This document shows positions 50,777 through 58,835 of a DNA stretch of 61,222 nt, in pieces. A program made the translations under genes and the position numbers. Under the pieces are notes generated by a model. The model saw only the letters and a program-made list of their open reading frames with translations, searched no databases and had not been told where the DNA came from. Each line of letters begins with the position of its first letter. Positions within the stretch are counted from its first letter, which is position 1. Origin of the DNA: Gammaproteobacteria bacterium (GTDB lineage Bacteria > Pseudomonadota > Gammaproteobacteria > SZUA-229); assembly GCA_026195255.1 (NCBI GenBank), contig JAPHSS010000021.1, positions 1 to 61,222 of the forward strand, in the 5' to 3' direction.

Positions 50777-51995
50777 AATTAAAAAACAGAGCTTTAGTGT
50801 GACTTCATTTTATGATTCAGCGGAAAGCAGTTATGTAAAAGAAAAAGAGATTATTGTAATTGAAGCTAGAAATGTTTCGAGTTTTGAGAACTATTCAAAA
50901 GAAGAACCATTTAATCAACTTAGAAATATTATTAACAATAAAATAAGTAATGCAGAGGGTTTAAAATTAATTTTTAACAGTGGTTTATGTGGTTGTGGTG
51001 GCTCACATATTCCGTTGTTTAAAAAATGGCAGGCAGCTGTACCATATAAGCCAGAATTTCTGGTTGTTAATGGTCTGGAAGGGGAACCTTATACCTATAA
51101 AGATTACTTTATTATGCTTCATTATCCGCAGTTGTTGATTGAAGGCATAACTATAAGCTGTAGATTGCTGGAAATTAATGAGGTATATCTGCTTGTTAAT
51201 TCGGCCTATAAACTGGCGTATGAAAATTTAACTAAAGTCGTATCAGAAAATACATCCTTATTAAAAGATATAAACATACATGTGATGTACGGTCCTAATC
51301 CGGACTTATATATTGTAGGTGAAGAAACTGCATTACTTAACTATATTGAAGGAAAACGTGCGGAGCCACGTTTAAAACCACCATACCCCCATGAAAAAGG
51401 TTTATGGAACAAATCGACAATTATTAATAATGTTGAAACCCTTAGCTGGATTCCGCTTCTTTTAAAGTCACCTGAGCGCTTTAAAAATAAACATCCCAAA
51501 TTAGTTACTTTATCAGGTGATGTAAAACTACCGGGTATTTATGAAGTTGATATGGGTGATTCATTAGAAAAGATCATTGATAAAGCTGAGGCTGAAGATT
51601 TAAGCTTTATTGAAGTTGGTGGTATCTCAGGCGGTTTAATCCCTAAAAAGTTAATCAATATTAATTATGATGTAAGTGGATTGAGTAAATTAGGTCTGCA
51701 TGTGGGGTCTGGTACAATACGTTTATTTAATAATACGCGTGACCCGTTACTTGAAATGTCTAAATCAACTGAGTTTTTTAAAGAAGAGTCATGTGGGCGC
51801 TGTACACCCTGCAGGGTAGGCACGCAGGAACTGCTTAAATTTTCCCAGCAATTACTTAATTCAAACGAAACAGATGAGAGTATTAACTGGTTACATAGTG
51901 TTAGTGAAACTATGCAGCAAACATCGACCTGTGGTTTAGGCAAGGCAGCTTCAGTGCCTGTTGTCACTTATTTAAAACATTTCAGGAATCTGTGA
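50766..51995 (+). CDS. NuoF/HoxF-like flavin and Fe-S protein with divergent FMN loop
   Basis: A 409-residue relative of the NADH-binding subunit NuoF (51-kDa). Conserved: GEETALLNYIEGKRAEPRLK (185-204), NNVETLSWIP (221-230), the [4Fe-4S] ligands SCGRCTPCRVGT (C343, C346, C349) and C389 in STCGLGKAASVPVV. Divergent: the glycine-rich FMN/NADH loop GLRGRGGAGFPTGLKW is here GLCGCGGSHIPLFKKW (73-88), and NADEGEPGTFKD is NGLEGEPYTYKD. So NADH may not be the donor. It overlaps the RnfD-like gene by 11 bases, and no NuoE partner is present. Confidence 0.85.
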   Translation: MQVEIKKQSFSVTSFYDSAESSYVKEKEIIVIEARNVSSFENYSKEEPFNQLRNIINNKISNAEGLKLIFNSGLCGCGGSHIPLFKKWQAAVPYKPEFLVVNGLEGEPYTYKDYFIMLHYPQLLIEGITISCRLLEINEVYLLVNSAYKLAYENLTKVVSENTSLLKDINIHVMYGPNPDLYIVGEETALLNYIEGKRAEPRLKPPYPHEKGLWNKSTIINNVETLSWIPLLLKSPERFKNKHPKLVTLSGDVKLPGIYEVDMGDSLEKIIDKAEAEDLSFIEVGGISGGLIPKKLININYDVSGLSKLGLHVGSGTIRLFNNTRDPLLEMSKSTEFFKEESCGRCTPCRVGTQELLKFSQQLLNSNETDESINWLHSVSETMQQTSTCGLGKAASVPVVTYLKHFRNL

Positions 51996-51996
51996 A

Positions 51997-52608
51997 ATGA
52001 TTAAAATCAGCATAAATAACCAGGCAGTTGAGGTTAAGGCAGGTAAAAGCATATTGCAGGTGGCAAAAAAAGCAGGTTTGTCCATTCCAACTATTTGTCA
52101 CTTACCAGGTCTTGAGTCGCGCTCGGTTTGTCGTATTTGTTCAGTTGAAGTTGAAGGTCATAATAAATTATTGCCCGCCTGTTCAACTGTGGTTGAAGAA
52201 AATATGCAAATACAAACCCACAGTACAAAAACAGTAAATGCTAGAAAAGTCTTAATGGAATTTATTATTGCTGAACATGGGGGATTAGAAACATTAAACA
52301 CACAAGTTCGTGATTATGCCAGTCAGCTGGGTGTTAATAACGCACGTTTTTATTTACATGATCAAAAACTCAAAGATTGTAATCGTTATAGTTCAGATTA
52401 TATTCAATTAGCTCAGGAAAAATGCATACATTGTGATCGCTGTATCAGAGCCTGTAGAGATAGCCATATAATTAATCGTTCTCATCGAGGTTCGGCAAGT
52501 TTACTGACCTTTGGTGAAGACGACTCGTTACTTGACGACACAGCCTGTTCAAGTTGTGGTGATTGTGTTGCTGTTTGTCCGACAGGCGCTATTTATTCAG
52601 ATCGTTAG
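51997..52608 (+). CDS. HoxU/NuoG N-terminal-like iron-sulfur protein
   Basis: A 203-residue electron carrier. An N-terminal plant-type [2Fe-2S] domain has C34, C45, C48 and C62 (TICHLPG, SVCRICSVEVEG, LPACS). The His-Cys3 cluster that follows in NuoG/HoxU is lost: only EHGG remains near residue 93. Two [4Fe-4S] clusters close the protein: C143-x2-C-x2-C-x3-C (KCIHCDRCIRACRD) and C184-x2-C-x2-C-x3-C (CSSCGDCVAVCPTG). It starts one base after the NuoF-like stop. The pair would form a cytoplasmic electron-input module on the RnfD-like protein. Confidence 0.9.
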   Translation: MIKISINNQAVEVKAGKSILQVAKKAGLSIPTICHLPGLESRSVCRICSVEVEGHNKLLPACSTVVEENMQIQTHSTKTVNARKVLMEFIIAEHGGLETLNTQVRDYASQLGVNNARFYLHDQKLKDCNRYSSDYIQLAQEKCIHCDRCIRACRDSHIINRSHRGSASLLTFGEDDSLLDDTACSSCGDCVAVCPTGAIYSDR

Positions 52609-52697
52609 GTGTTTATAAATATCAGGTTTGCTATTAACAGGCTAATTGCTATTTTATAGTTTTTTTGTAAACGTCAAAGATCCTGCTTCAGAAATTA

Positions 52698-53984
52698 TTA
52701 GAGGTATGTATTAAACGGTTGTACCGTTACATTATCGCCTATCTTCACGCCGTCACAATCCTCATCTAACAAAATTAAGCAATTCGCGCGAGACATTGAA
52801 GTTAAAATACCTGATCCCTGTTTACCCGTAACAGATACCGTTAACTGGCCTGATTCATTTCGCGATAAAATACCACGCAGGCACTCGAATCGTCCCGGTC
52901 GTTTTTTTAGCGCTGAATTACATTTCACCTCGAATGTAAGGGGCGAGCGTGCACCTTCACCAGATAATTTTTGTATTGCAGGTAATACAAAGTGATAAAA
53001 TGTCGTCATCACGGCAACCGGGTTACCGGGTAAACCAAAGAAAACCGCCTCATCAAGTTCGCCAAATGTAATTGGCCGCCCGGGTTTCATAGCAATTTTC
53101 CAGATATGTATTTTTCCCATCTCTTCAATAATATTTTTTACGAAATCAGCCTCACCTACAGAGACGCCACCTGTGGTAATTACCAGGTCAGCTTTACTCG
53201 ATGCGGTTGCAAAAGCTTCACGTAAATCTTCCAGCTTATCTCCAACAACACCAAGATCAATAATTTCTACATTTAGCTGGCTTAACATTCCATACAGGCT
53301 GTATCGATTGCTGTCATAGATATCACCCTTTTCAAGGGGTTCTCCTATTTGGCGTAATTCATCACCAGTAGAAAAAAAGGCGATTCGTGGTTGTCGGTAA
53401 ACACTGATTTCGCCAATACCAATGGATGCAATCACACCCAGATCAGCAGGCTGTAGGTGGTGTCCCTGTTTTAGAACAATGTTACCTTTAGCGATGTCTT
53501 CGCCTGCCTGGCGAACGTTCTGACCTTTTCTGTGACCTGTTGTAAAGCGCACAGTCGTGTCACTTATTTTTTCACTATGCTCCTGCATAATAACTGTATC
53601 GGTATTAGACGGCATCGCTGCGCCTGTCATAATTCGTACACATTCACCGGCCTGGCACTGGTCATTATTGTTTTCATTCTTAAAGGGCCGCCCGGCATAA
53701 GCAGTGCCAATTACTCTGTATTCGCGTGTTTCGTTATTCGGTAGTTGGTCACCTGATAAGGTATAACCGTCCATAGCTGAATTAGTGTGTCCGGGAACAT
53801 TTAATTTTGAAACAATATCTTCTGCCAGTATGCGGTTTAAACTCTGATATAAAGTGAGTTTCTCGGTACCGTCTATGGGGTGGATTTTTTCGAGTATTTT
53901 CTGGCGAGCAGTTTCAACCGTAATAGTTTCACTATCGTAATCATCAGCACAACTGGCCTGTTTTTTTGCTTTCGGGTTTAACAT
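52698..53984 (-). CDS. moeA: Molybdopterin molybdenumtransferase
   Basis: MoeA inserts molybdate (or tungstate) into adenylylated molybdopterin. The 428-residue protein has the expected domains: N-terminal VPGHTNSAMDGYTLSG, the MoaB/Mog-like core with VITTGGVSVGEADFVK, and FGLPGNPVAVMTTFYHFVLP near the C-terminal barrel. A short extra N-terminus (about 20 residues with CADDYDSE) precedes the domain. Last gene of the leftward tup-mob-moe cluster, 131 bases after mobA, and convergent with the haem operon. Confidence 0.95.
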   Translation of the reverse strand: MLNPKAKKQASCADDYDSETITVETARQKILEKIHPIDGTEKLTLYQSLNRILAEDIVSKLNVPGHTNSAMDGYTLSGDQLPNNETREYRVIGTAYAGRPFKNENNNDQCQAGECVRIMTGAAMPSNTDTVIMQEHSEKISDTTVRFTTGHRKGQNVRQAGEDIAKGNIVLKQGHHLQPADLGVIASIGIGEISVYRQPRIAFFSTGDELRQIGEPLEKGDIYDSNRYSLYGMLSQLNVEIIDLGVVGDKLEDLREAFATASSKADLVITTGGVSVGEADFVKNIIEEMGKIHIWKIAMKPGRPITFGELDEAVFFGLPGNPVAVMTTFYHFVLPAIQKLSGEGARSPLTFEVKCNSALKKRPGRFECLRGILSRNESGQLTVSVTGKQGSGILTSMSRANCLILLDEDCDGVKIGDNVTVQPFNTYL

Positions 53985-54115
53985 GGTTATTCATCACTTT
54001 TCTTGAGTCTGTATGTAGAATTTTTACTTTTCATATTTCTAACAAGAGTAATAAAATATTCAGAAGATATTTATAATATTTTGATCAGGTTGATCTCTTA
54101 GTGGTAACCGCTTCA

Positions 54116-54718
54116 TTACATCAAACCTTCGTTCTGTAAATTATCTCGTTCGTTAGTGGTGTTTATATTTCTAAAGGTTTCCGGGCAATCTGAAAAATCT
54201 GCATGTGTTACATTATGCTGTTTATACCAGAGGTCGATCTTTCTCTCACCCGAGTCGAGAAAACCTTCAAGGCTTACACTTAATGAAACAGGAATTAGTG
54301 AGTGCACAGGTTGCAAACGATTTCCATCATGTGCGACAGCTATTTCTGCATTCTCTTTATTTAATGTTGAGATAAGGCGTTCTACATAGTTGCTGGCTAA
54401 CAATGGGCCGTCACAGGGCAGGGTGACTATATGGCTGGTTGAGGTTTCTTTCATGGCACTAAAAAAACCGGCTAAAGGGCCCTGGTAATTATCCAAGGTA
54501 TCAGAGATAACCGGGAAACCATAGTGAGAGTAAAGTGACTGGTTTCGGTTGGCATTAATGATAATACTTTTAACCTGAGGTTTGATCGCCTCGATCACAT
54601 ATTCGATGAGTGGTCGATCAGCTAGTTCGACCAGGCCTTTATCTTCGCCCTGCATACGTCTGCCTTTGCCACCGGCAAGTATCACGGCTGTTATATCTTG
54701 TTTAGTAAGTGTGTTCAT
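54116..54718 (-). CDS. mobA: Molybdenum cofactor guanylyltransferase
   Basis: MobA links GMP to molybdopterin to form the guanine dinucleotide cofactor used by DMSO-reductase-family enzymes. About 200 residues from the ATG at 54718, which overlaps the end of tupC by 17 bases; the upstream extension would lie inside tupC. The GTP-binding signature is VILAGGKGRRMQGEDKGLVE, followed by PCDGPLLASNYVERL. Its presence implies Mo/W-bisMGD enzymes elsewhere in the genome. Confidence 0.93.
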   Translation of the reverse strand: MNTLTKQDITAVILAGGKGRRMQGEDKGLVELADRPLIEYVIEAIKPQVKSIIINANRNQSLYSHYGFPVISDTLDNYQGPLAGFFSAMKETSTSHIVTLPCDGPLLASNYVERLISTLNKENAEIAVAHDGNRLQPVHSLIPVSLSVSLEGFLDSGERKIDLWYKQHNVTHADFSDCPETFRNINTTNERDNLQNEGLM

Positions 54719-55427
54719 AAATATATTTTTTGTAATGTATAGGTGTGATGTTTTCGCTGCTTGTATAATCGCTAAGTCGCCCTTCACTTAACTGTAACCA
54801 GTTATCGGTGAGTGCTTCAAAGTGAACCGGATCATGACTCGAAACAACTAATGCCACGCCCTGTTGTTTCAGGTTGAGCAGTAAATCGATTGTTCGCAAA
54901 CGTGATTCATAATCCATGTTAGTAACAGGTTCATCCAGTAATAATATTTTAGGGTTTCTAAGCCAGGCACGGGTAATCGCGACACGCTGAAGTTCACCAC
55001 CAGACAGCGTTTTGGCGGAATTTTCTGCAATGCTTTCCAGTCCGGCCCATTCGAGAGCAGATCTGATGCGTTGTAGACGTTGTTTCTGCTTAAGTTTATT
55101 GTCTAATGAAAAGTTTAAATTGCTGATTACATCACCTTCAAACATATAGGGTTGTTGATGCAAATAAACCACGCTGTTTCTTAATTGTTGTCGACATTTT
55201 TTCCAGTGGTATTTACCGAGGCCAGTATTAACAAAACCTGAGTCAGGTGTTTCCAGGCCGGCAATAATTCGTAAAAATGTGGTTTTTCCTGAACCATTTT
55301 TGCCACACAACAGAATACATTTACCACTCGTAATTTCGATTTCGGAGTTATCCAGAATCTGTTTTTGACCGAAACGTTTTCTGATATCAGAAAAATTTAT
55401 ATGCGTGTTATAGATATCTGTTTTCAA
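54702..55427 (-). CDS. tupC: Tungstate ABC transporter ATP-binding protein
   Basis: A 241-residue ABC ATPase: Walker A LLCGKNGSGKTTFLR near residue 36-50, signature LSGGELQRVAITRAWL near 141, Walker B ILLLDEPVTNMD. It lacks the C-terminal TOBE/molybdate-binding extension of ModC, consistent with TupC. It shares four bases with tupB. Energises uptake together with TupB and TupA. Confidence 0.92.
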   Translation of the reverse strand: MKTDIYNTHINFSDIRKRFGQKQILDNSEIEITSGKCILLCGKNGSGKTTFLRIIAGLETPDSGFVNTGLGKYHWKKCRQQLRNSVVYLHQQPYMFEGDVISNLNFSLDNKLKQKQRLQRIRSALEWAGLESIAENSAKTLSGGELQRVAITRAWLRNPKILLLDEPVTNMDYESRLRTIDLLLNLKQQGVALVVSSHDPVHFEALTDNWLQLSEGRLSDYTSSENITPIHYKKYIYEHTY

Positions 55428-56125
55428 TTGCTTAAATGCCCTTTACCCTGAAAGTACTGTAAGAAGGTGTTTAGTGTGAAGGCTAGAATAATGAGTACCA
55501 GCCCCAGTGCAATACCTTGTGAGAATTCGCCCTTGCTTGTCTCCAGGGCAATTGCCGTGGGTATGTTACGTGTATAGTTTAAAATGTTGCCGCCTAACAT
55601 CATCGATGCGCCGACTTCGGCAATGATGCGCCCGTATGCACTAAACAATGCGGCGAGCAGGCCAAAACGTGCTTCTTTCATTACCGTGTAAAAAGCGCGT
55701 ATTCGATTGGCACCTAAGGTTCGTGCGGTTTCCCAGGCACGTTTATCTATGGCCTGAAAAGCAGCATGTCCCATGGCGACCAGTATCGGAAAACTTAGTG
55801 CAGCCTGACCCATAACCATCGCCGACTGTGTAAACAGTAATCGCCAGTCACCCAAAATACCCTGACGTGAAAGTAATAAATAAAAAGTCAGGCCTATCAC
55901 CACAGCGGGTACGGCTAGTAATGTATTAAAGATTGATATGAGTAAACGTCGACCAGGAAAATCAGCATAAGCAAGAATAAAAGCAATAATCAGTGCGGGG
56001 GGAACACTAATAAGAATGGCAGTGGTTGAAACCTGAAATGAAACACCAATGATCGCCCACAGTTCTGTATCTCCGCTAAAAAGCAGGTGGATTGCCTCTA
56101 GTGTTATTGAAGTAGAATCGTCCAT
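55424..56125 (-). CDS. tupB: Tungstate ABC transporter permease
   Basis: A 233-residue inner-membrane permease with about five or six helices. The EAA-type cytoplasmic loop that contacts the ATPase is KRAWETARTLGANRIRAFYT, and the TupB-like end EVGASMMLGGNILNYTRNIP follows. Sequence and neighbours fit TupB rather than ModB. Starts 51 bases after the tupA stop. Confidence 0.92.
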   Translation of the reverse strand: MDDSTSITLEAIHLLFSGDTELWAIIGVSFQVSTTAILISVPPALIIAFILAYADFPGRRLLISIFNTLLAVPAVVIGLTFYLLLSRQGILGDWRLLFTQSAMVMGQAALSFPILVAMGHAAFQAIDKRAWETARTLGANRIRAFYTVMKEARFGLLAALFSAYGRIIAEVGASMMLGGNILNYTRNIPTAIALETSKGEFSQGIALGLVLIILAFTLNTFLQYFQGKGHLSN

Positions 56126-56176
56126 TGTTCATTGCCCTTGCTTGATTTTCCTTATTCATTATTTACTGGTTTTTTA

Positions 56177-57058
56177 TTATTGCCCGCCTGTTTCTTTAAC
56201 CAGCTGACTGGTTAACTGCGTTTCATTGGCAGAAGGTTTAAACAGCAAATTATTATTAACCGTGAACTGGCCAATTAATGTTTGAGCGTCATTTGAGGTA
56301 ATCCAGCTTATTAAAGCCTTTGCACCGGGGTAGTTAATATTGGAATAACGTTCAGGATTTACTGCGATGATGTGGTAGGGGTTAAACAGTTTTGGGTCAC
56401 CTTCGTTAAGTATTTTTAAAGGGGTTTTAGCCTGAAAGGCTAACCATGTGCCACGATCAGTTAAGGTATAAGCATCGAGTTCTGCCGCCATCTGTAAAAC
56501 TTTTCCCATACCCTGACCAACTTCTCGATAAGCTTTAGATTTATGATAATTATTTTTTGTTTTCCACAAACTTAACTCTTTTTTATGTGTACCAGAATTA
56601 TCACCACGTGAAATGAATATTGATTTGTGGTCGGCTATCTGCTGCAGCGCATAACTTATCTCACTGTCAATTTTTATATTTGCCGGGTTAGATAACGGCC
56701 CCACCAGAACGAAGTCGTTAACCATAACCGGGTAACGTTTTTCACCGAAACCCGCATTAACAAATTTCATTTCAGCCGCAGGCGCATGCACTAGTAAAAC
56801 GTCCGCATCACCATCACGTCCCATGCGTAGAGCTTTACCTGTTCCAACGGCAATAATATGCACACGATAGCCGCTTGTTTGTTCAAAGGTCGGTAACAGA
56901 TAAGCGAGCAATCCCGAGTTGTCGGTGCTCGTAGTAGTGGCTAAACGAATGATTTTATTTGAGTTATTCGTCACCCCGTCATCAGCGAACACTGGTTGCT
57001 GAATATAAAAAGGCAGCAGTATTAGAATTGTTTTTATTGTTGATTTCACAAGTTTCAT
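56177..57058 (-). CDS. tupA: Tungstate ABC transporter substrate-binding protein
   Basis: A 293-residue periplasmic protein with signal peptide (ILILLPFYIQQPVFA). The mature start IIRLATTTSTDNSGLLAYLL carries the TTTSTxxSG oxyanion-binding motif of TupA, and VHIIAVGTGKALRMGRDGDA with DVLLVHAP is equally typical. TupA binds tungstate, often with strong preference over molybdate. First gene of the tupABC-mobA-moeA cluster, preceded by a sigma-54 promoter. Confidence 0.93.
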   Translation of the reverse strand: MKLVKSTIKTILILLPFYIQQPVFADDGVTNNSNKIIRLATTTSTDNSGLLAYLLPTFEQTSGYRVHIIAVGTGKALRMGRDGDADVLLVHAPAAEMKFVNAGFGEKRYPVMVNDFVLVGPLSNPANIKIDSEISYALQQIADHKSIFISRGDNSGTHKKELSLWKTKNNYHKSKAYREVGQGMGKVLQMAAELDAYTLTDRGTWLAFQAKTPLKILNEGDPKLFNPYHIIAVNPERYSNINYPGAKALISWITSNDAQTLIGQFTVNNNLLFKPSANETQLTSQLVKETGGQ

Positions 57059-57130
57059 TTAGTTCACCTGTTAAGTGGTCTGGCTTTATTTATTGAAAGC
57101 TTGAAGAATATTTATGAACAATATTCATGA

Positions 57131-57148
57131 GAGCAATTGCTGTGCCAG
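57131..57148 (-). promoter_or_regulatory. Sigma-54 (-24/-12) promoter of tupA
   Basis: On the minus strand the sequence reads CTGGCACAGCAATTGCTC. It matches the TGGCAC-N5-TTGCW consensus, with GG and GC separated by exactly ten bases. The predicted start of transcription lies about 60 bases before the tupA ATG. Confidence 0.8.
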
Positions 57149-57309
57149 TTGAAATTTTTAAACAGGCTGATTTTTAAAAACGCTGAAGCTGCAATAGTTA
57201 AAAGGCTTTTTAAATAGTGACTTAGCTGAGAGAAACAGGTCTGAAGCTTTGAGTTTGTCTTATATAAGCATTAATTTGGGTAATTTTGGCTATTCATAAC
57301 TTTCAGGTC

Positions 57310-57326
57310 TGGGACAAATTGTCTCA
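57310..57326. promoter_or_regulatory. Inverted repeat, putative enhancer site for the NtrC-type regulator
   Basis: TGGGACA-AAT-TGTCTCA has 7-bp arms with one mismatch. It lies about 170 bp upstream of the sigma-54 promoter of tupA, the usual distance for an NtrC-family activator site. Assignment to the adjacent regulator is inference. Confidence 0.5.
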
Positions 57327-57397
57327 ATATTAGCATTTCGTGATTAGTGCCCTGATAGGGTATGATCAATATCAATAAGTCAGAAATGGGGCGAAAT

Positions 57398-58819
57398 ATG
57401 AATACCAGCGAACAGCGTATGTATGACAGCTCAACCCAGGAATCAAAAGCTTTTAATCAGCTTGATGATAATACGACTAGCAAAAAATCCATGCACTCTG
57501 TGCTCATTGTTGATGATGAGGTGGGAATACGCAGCTCTTTAAAAAAAGGCCTTGCCAGCCGCTTTGGTTTAATCGAAGTTGCAGAGAATGTTGAAGCGGC
57601 GGATGAACTCAGAGCACGCTGCCATTTTGATCTCATCATTACAGATATACGATTACCTGGGCGTTCGGGTGTTGACTGGATTACACAATTACGCGAGCAG
57701 GGTAGTAACACCGCCGTTATATTTATTACCGCATATGCGGATATTGAAACAGCTATTTCTGCTTTGCGAGCGGGGGCGACTGACTTTATCATTAAACCCT
57801 TTCGCCTCGCTCAAATGATCGCTTCTGTCGAACGCAGTATCGACAAACAAAAAATTCAACGAGAAAATTATATATTACGTCGAGAGGTTAAAAGTTATCA
57901 CGATAATGCGGGCATGGTGGGTGACTGTGATTTAATGCAAAGTCTCTGTCAGGTTATCAAACGGGTAGCGCCTATGCCTTCGACTGTGTTGATTACCGGC
58001 GAAACCGGTACGGGTAAAGAACTTGCAGGTCGTGCTATACATGACTGGAGTGGACGCTCTGGAAGTTTTGTGCCAATTAATTGCGGAGCCATGTCAGCTG
58101 AATTACTGGAAAGCGAACTATTTGGTCACAGTCGAGGGGCATTTACCGGTGCGCATCAGTCACGTGATGGTTTATTTACCTACGCTAATGGCGGCACCCT
58201 TTTTCTTGATGAAATTGGTGAAATGCCAATGGGTATGCAAACCAACTTACTGCGCGTTATGGAGCAACACAGTATTCGTCCAGTCGGCAGTAATAAAGAA
58301 ATTCCGGTTGATGTTCGCGTGGTTGCGGCAACTAACAGAGATTTACTTGAAGAAGTAAAAAAAGGTAATTTTAGAGAAGACCTTTATTATCGGCTTGATG
58401 TATTAAGTTTAAGAATGCCCTCATTGAAGGAACGTTTAGAAGACTTACCTTCATTGGTGATATATTTTTCAAATCTTTTAAGCAGTGAAATGGGTTTGCC
58501 TGTTCTAGAAATAGATGGTCATGAATTATCTTTACTTAAATCTTACCCATGGCCAGGCAATATTCGAGAACTTAAAAATGTTATCGAGAGAAGCCTGCTG
58601 TTAAACAGGCCACCAAGTGAATGTGTGGCTGCGCCTTCTTCTATTCAGCATTCTTTGTTAGAAACAGATGAAGCATCACAGCAACTTGACGAAATTGAAA
58701 AAAAACATATCTTGAAAGTGCTTGCTGAAAACCACGGCAATAAATCTTCTGCGGCTAAAGTGTTAGGTATTTCTCGCAAAACACTCGACCGAAAAACCAA
58801 GGTATGGCAGTGTAGTTAA
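57398..58819 (+). CDS. NtrC-family sigma-54-dependent response regulator
   Basis: About 473 residues from the ATG at 57398 (GGGG six bases upstream); an ATG at 57362 gives 12 more residues. Receiver domain with Asp83 in LIITDIRLPG, AAA+ domain with Walker A LITGETGTGKELA, the sigma-54 contact loop SRGAFTGAH near 245, Walker B GGTLFLDEIGEM, and a C-terminal Fis-type HTH (HGNKSSAAKVLGISRKTLDR). It should activate a sigma-54 promoter. The one visible in this window is the divergent tupA promoter. Cognate kinase follows after 16 bases. Confidence 0.93.
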   Translation: MNTSEQRMYDSSTQESKAFNQLDDNTTSKKSMHSVLIVDDEVGIRSSLKKGLASRFGLIEVAENVEAADELRARCHFDLIITDIRLPGRSGVDWITQLREQGSNTAVIFITAYADIETAISALRAGATDFIIKPFRLAQMIASVERSIDKQKIQRENYILRREVKSYHDNAGMVGDCDLMQSLCQVIKRVAPMPSTVLITGETGTGKELAGRAIHDWSGRSGSFVPINCGAMSAELLESELFGHSRGAFTGAHQSRDGLFTYANGGTLFLDEIGEMPMGMQTNLLRVMEQHSIRPVGSNKEIPVDVRVVAATNRDLLEEVKKGNFREDLYYRLDVLSLRMPSLKERLEDLPSLVIYFSNLLSSEMGLPVLEIDGHELSLLKSYPWPGNIRELKNVIERSLLLNRPPSECVAAPSSIQHSLLETDEASQQLDEIEKKHILKVLAENHGNKSSAAKVLGISRKTLDRKTKVWQCS

Positions 58820-58835
58820 CATTCTTATATTACAG

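Larger units (their letters stand above)
57059..57397. other. Divergent control region of tupA and the response regulator gene
   Basis: This region contains a minus-strand sigma-54 promoter (57131-57148), an inverted repeat at 57310-57326 and an FNR-like half-match ATGATCAATATCAA at 57362-57375. No gene is present. Confidence 0.6.

Noticed and set aside
49865-52608. Part of an ordinary Rnf or Nqr complex
   Set aside because: RnfA, B, E and G (or NqrA, C, D, E, F) are absent, and the soluble partners are of NuoF/HoxU type instead.
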